This document shows positions 3,924 through 5,272 of a DNA stretch of 5,272 nt, in pieces (the first letter of the stretch is position 1; each line of letters starts with the position of its first letter). The notes below the pieces were generated by a model, which was not told where the DNA came from, did not search any database, and saw only the letters and a program-made list of their open reading frames with translations. The DNA is taken from positions 1 to 5,272 of the forward strand of contig JAJZOC010000009.1 of the NCBI GenBank assembly GCA_021852095.1. Direction: 5' to 3'. This DNA is from a bacterium (lineage in GTDB: Bacteria; Patescibacteriota; Microgenomatia; Levybacterales; UBA12049). The position numbers and the translations under genes are program-made.

Positions 3924-5272
3924 ATGGGCGTAACGTCTCCCGATCTCTTAAATAAATATATTCAAGGCGATAAAAATAATCAGAAAGCTGGCGTTGACGC
4001 CTCTGCCCCAATCCAACAAAAAGCTCTTGAACTGCATGAGCGGCGCAAATATCTTAATCTCGGAGGAACCGAAGACAACAGCGTAACCAAAGAAAAAAAA
4101 CTAACGGAAAAATTTGAGTTTAGAGAAGAAACAACAAGCGGACAAACCATATTTCTCAAAAATCATTTAGAGCGGCTGTCAAGAGTACAAAAACAAAATC
4201 CCAAAGTTCTCACGGGACGCGGACACGAACTTGACCAACAATTACTAGCCCTCAGATCTCCTAAAAGAGGCGAGGACGGAAAAGAAATGCTTGACAATCA
4301 CGAAAATATTATCATGGAGGCAGACGAACAAAAAATTAAGGCATTTCTCGCCACAGATAAAGGAAGAATCATTACAAATCTGGCACTCGAACAGCAAATG
4401 GCATACGAAACCGCCGCTTTAGGCATACGACTTGCGGAACTTCCTTCTGGACAACGGGAGGAAATTCTGCGGGAAAGGCTCGGAGCAAATGCTATCAGAT
4501 TGGGAATAGACCAGGGATTTTTAGACCGCTTTCTGCAAGATAAAGCTATCCCTTGGCTAACCGCGCACATAACAGATGTTGGCGGCAGAACCAATATAGG
4601 ACTTTTACAGAATATACAGCGGTGGCAGACTCTAACAGTCGGAGGCATCCTTTCTTCTATTTTAAGCGGAGTAGGATTTGCGGCCTTTGGCCCTCCCGGA
4701 ATTGCGGCAGGAGCCGCTCCCGCAGTTGTCGCGGAGACACAGCGAAGCCTAAGACACGGCGTAACGCTTGAAATCCAACAGTCTGCAGAAACTCTTTTGG
4801 CGATTACGGATAATCCGGGAGAAGCCGCATACGTTAAGGCAATGACAGGCATTGACGTAAAAGATTTTCAGGTTAACCAGCAAACAGGAGAAATTACCAG
4901 AACAAATGGAGCTGCCGACACCATGAGCATTCACGCAGCCCAACGGGATGTGCTGGAGAAATTCGCAACCAGACAAAAGTTTTACGAAGACATAGGGGTG
5001 GATCAAAAAGACCTTGACGTAACACCGGAACAATTTATTACCAACTATTTTACCGGAGGACAAAAAGAACAGATAAATACAACCTGGGGATCCCGATTGC
5101 AAGAAGTATTCAAACCAAACAATGGCGGTATTCGTGATACGGCTGGACAAATTCTGAGTGACCCAAACTTTCTTAACCCTGTTTTCCTAATATGGCCGGC
5201 TACGGTTGGCTATACAATCTTCTCGCCCAATTTAGACATCGAAGGCAATTATAGACGATTTATGCAAGCCCG
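3924..5272 (+). CDS. Large unrecognised protein, 3' end beyond the window
   Basis: The frame from the ATG at 3924 stays open for 449 codons to the edge, with no stop, so the gene is incomplete at its 3' end. The start is supported by a leaderless-type promoter. I recognise no family. The N-terminal 230 residues are polar and helical, rich in Lys, Glu and Gln (for example ELHERRKYLNL, EQQMAYETAALGIRLAEL and REEILRERLG), with no signal peptide. Residues about 237-270 are hydrophobic and rich in Gly, Ala and Pro (GGILSSILSGVGFAAFGPPG then AAGAAP), either a membrane segment pair or a buried hairpin. A mixed polar region follows, then a second hydrophobic stretch at about 416-433 (FLNPVFLIWPATVGYTIF). 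It is divergent from the acidic tail-anchored protein and close to the pilin array, so a membrane-associated part of the same secretion or envelope apparatus is possible, but this is inference from position only. Long open frames on the opposite strand here (4298-4852, 4749-5150) are shadows. Confidence 0.8.
   Translation, partial: MGVTSPDLLNKYIQGDKNNQKAGVDASAPIQQKALELHERRKYLNLGGTEDNSVTKEKKLTEKFEFREETTSGQTIFLKNHLERLSRVQKQNPKVLTGRGHELDQQLLALRSPKRGEDGKEMLDNHENIIMEADEQKIKAFLATDKGRIITNLALEQQMAYETAALGIRLAELPSGQREEILRERLGANAIRLGIDQGFLDRFLQDKAIPWLTAHITDVGGRTNIGLLQNIQRWQTLTVGGILSSILSGVGFAAFGPPGIAAGAAPAVVAETQRSLRHGVTLEIQQSAETLLAITDNPGEAAYVKAMTGIDVKDFQVNQQTGEITRTNGAADTMSIHAAQRDVLEKFATRQKFYEDIGVDQKDLDVTPEQFITNYFTGGQKEQINTTWGSRLQEVFKPNNGGIRDTAGQILSDPNFLNPVFLIWPATVGYTIFSPNLDIEGNYRRFMQA

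Noticed and set aside
4553..4771. 72-residue plus-strand open frame
   Set aside because: It is in another frame inside the large gene, with Arg/Ser-rich, low-complexity composition.
4298..4852. 184-residue open frame on the minus strand
   Set aside because: It lies entirely inside the 449-codon plus-strand frame, has irregular Cys/Pro/Arg/Ser-rich composition typical of an antisense shadow, and has no promoter or coherent domain.
4749..5150. 133-residue minus-strand open frame
   Set aside because: It is antisense to the large plus-strand gene and overlaps another minus-strand shadow; it has no supporting start signal.

Overview
The window looks like chromosomal DNA of a small-genome bacterium, most plausibly a Candidate Phyla Radiation (Patescibacteria, Microgenomates-like) member. 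This is an inference from four clues: an array of short two-helix VirB2/TrbC-like pilin proteins, genes almost touching, AT-rich intergenic repeats, and start codons without Shine-Dalgarno sequences. TGA is a normal stop (it ends the second gene), so there is no sign of the UGA-recoded code of SR1/Gracilibacteria.

Layout: positions 32-1953 hold four plus-strand genes for paralogous type IV secretion pilin-like proteins. They share a two-helix core with an SGGD...ARN loop but have very different exported or N-terminal parts. The first carries a cysteine-rich ectodomain and a Pro/Thr repeat stalk, the second a Gly/Pro-rich leader, the third a signal peptide, and the fourth two N-terminal and two C-terminal cysteines. 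A 99-bp convergent gap (1954-2052), built of inverted copies of an A-rich repeat, separates them from a minus-strand pair: an acidic, probably tail-anchored protein (3873-2743) followed 9 bp later by a multi-pass membrane protein with an HELSH zinc-protease motif (2733-2053). From 3924 to the right edge runs a plus-strand frame open for 449 codons with no stop. It is an incomplete gene for a large unrecognised protein with two hydrophobic segments, divergent from the acidic protein across only 50 bp.

The most striking property is regulatory. Six start codons each have a -10-like hexamer ending 5-8 nt before the ATG and no Shine-Dalgarno sequence, so transcription should begin at or within a couple of bases of the ATG (leaderless mRNA). 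The best case is TTGACA-N18-TATACT-N6-ATG, which moves the start of the third pilin gene to 1088 and places the stop codon of the second gene inside the -35 box. The divergent genes at 3873/3924 appear to use two interpenetrating promoters. A second oddity is an A-rich repeat found just after the stop codons of three genes, always in the sense orientation of the gene it follows.

Working model (inference): the pilin-like proteins are envelope or pilus subunits of a type IV secretion/conjugation-like apparatus, and the divergent unit holds unknown membrane-associated partners plus a membrane protease that could process or control them. No ATPase (VirB4/VirB11) or coupling protein is visible, so the link to a working secretion machine rests on the pilin fold alone.
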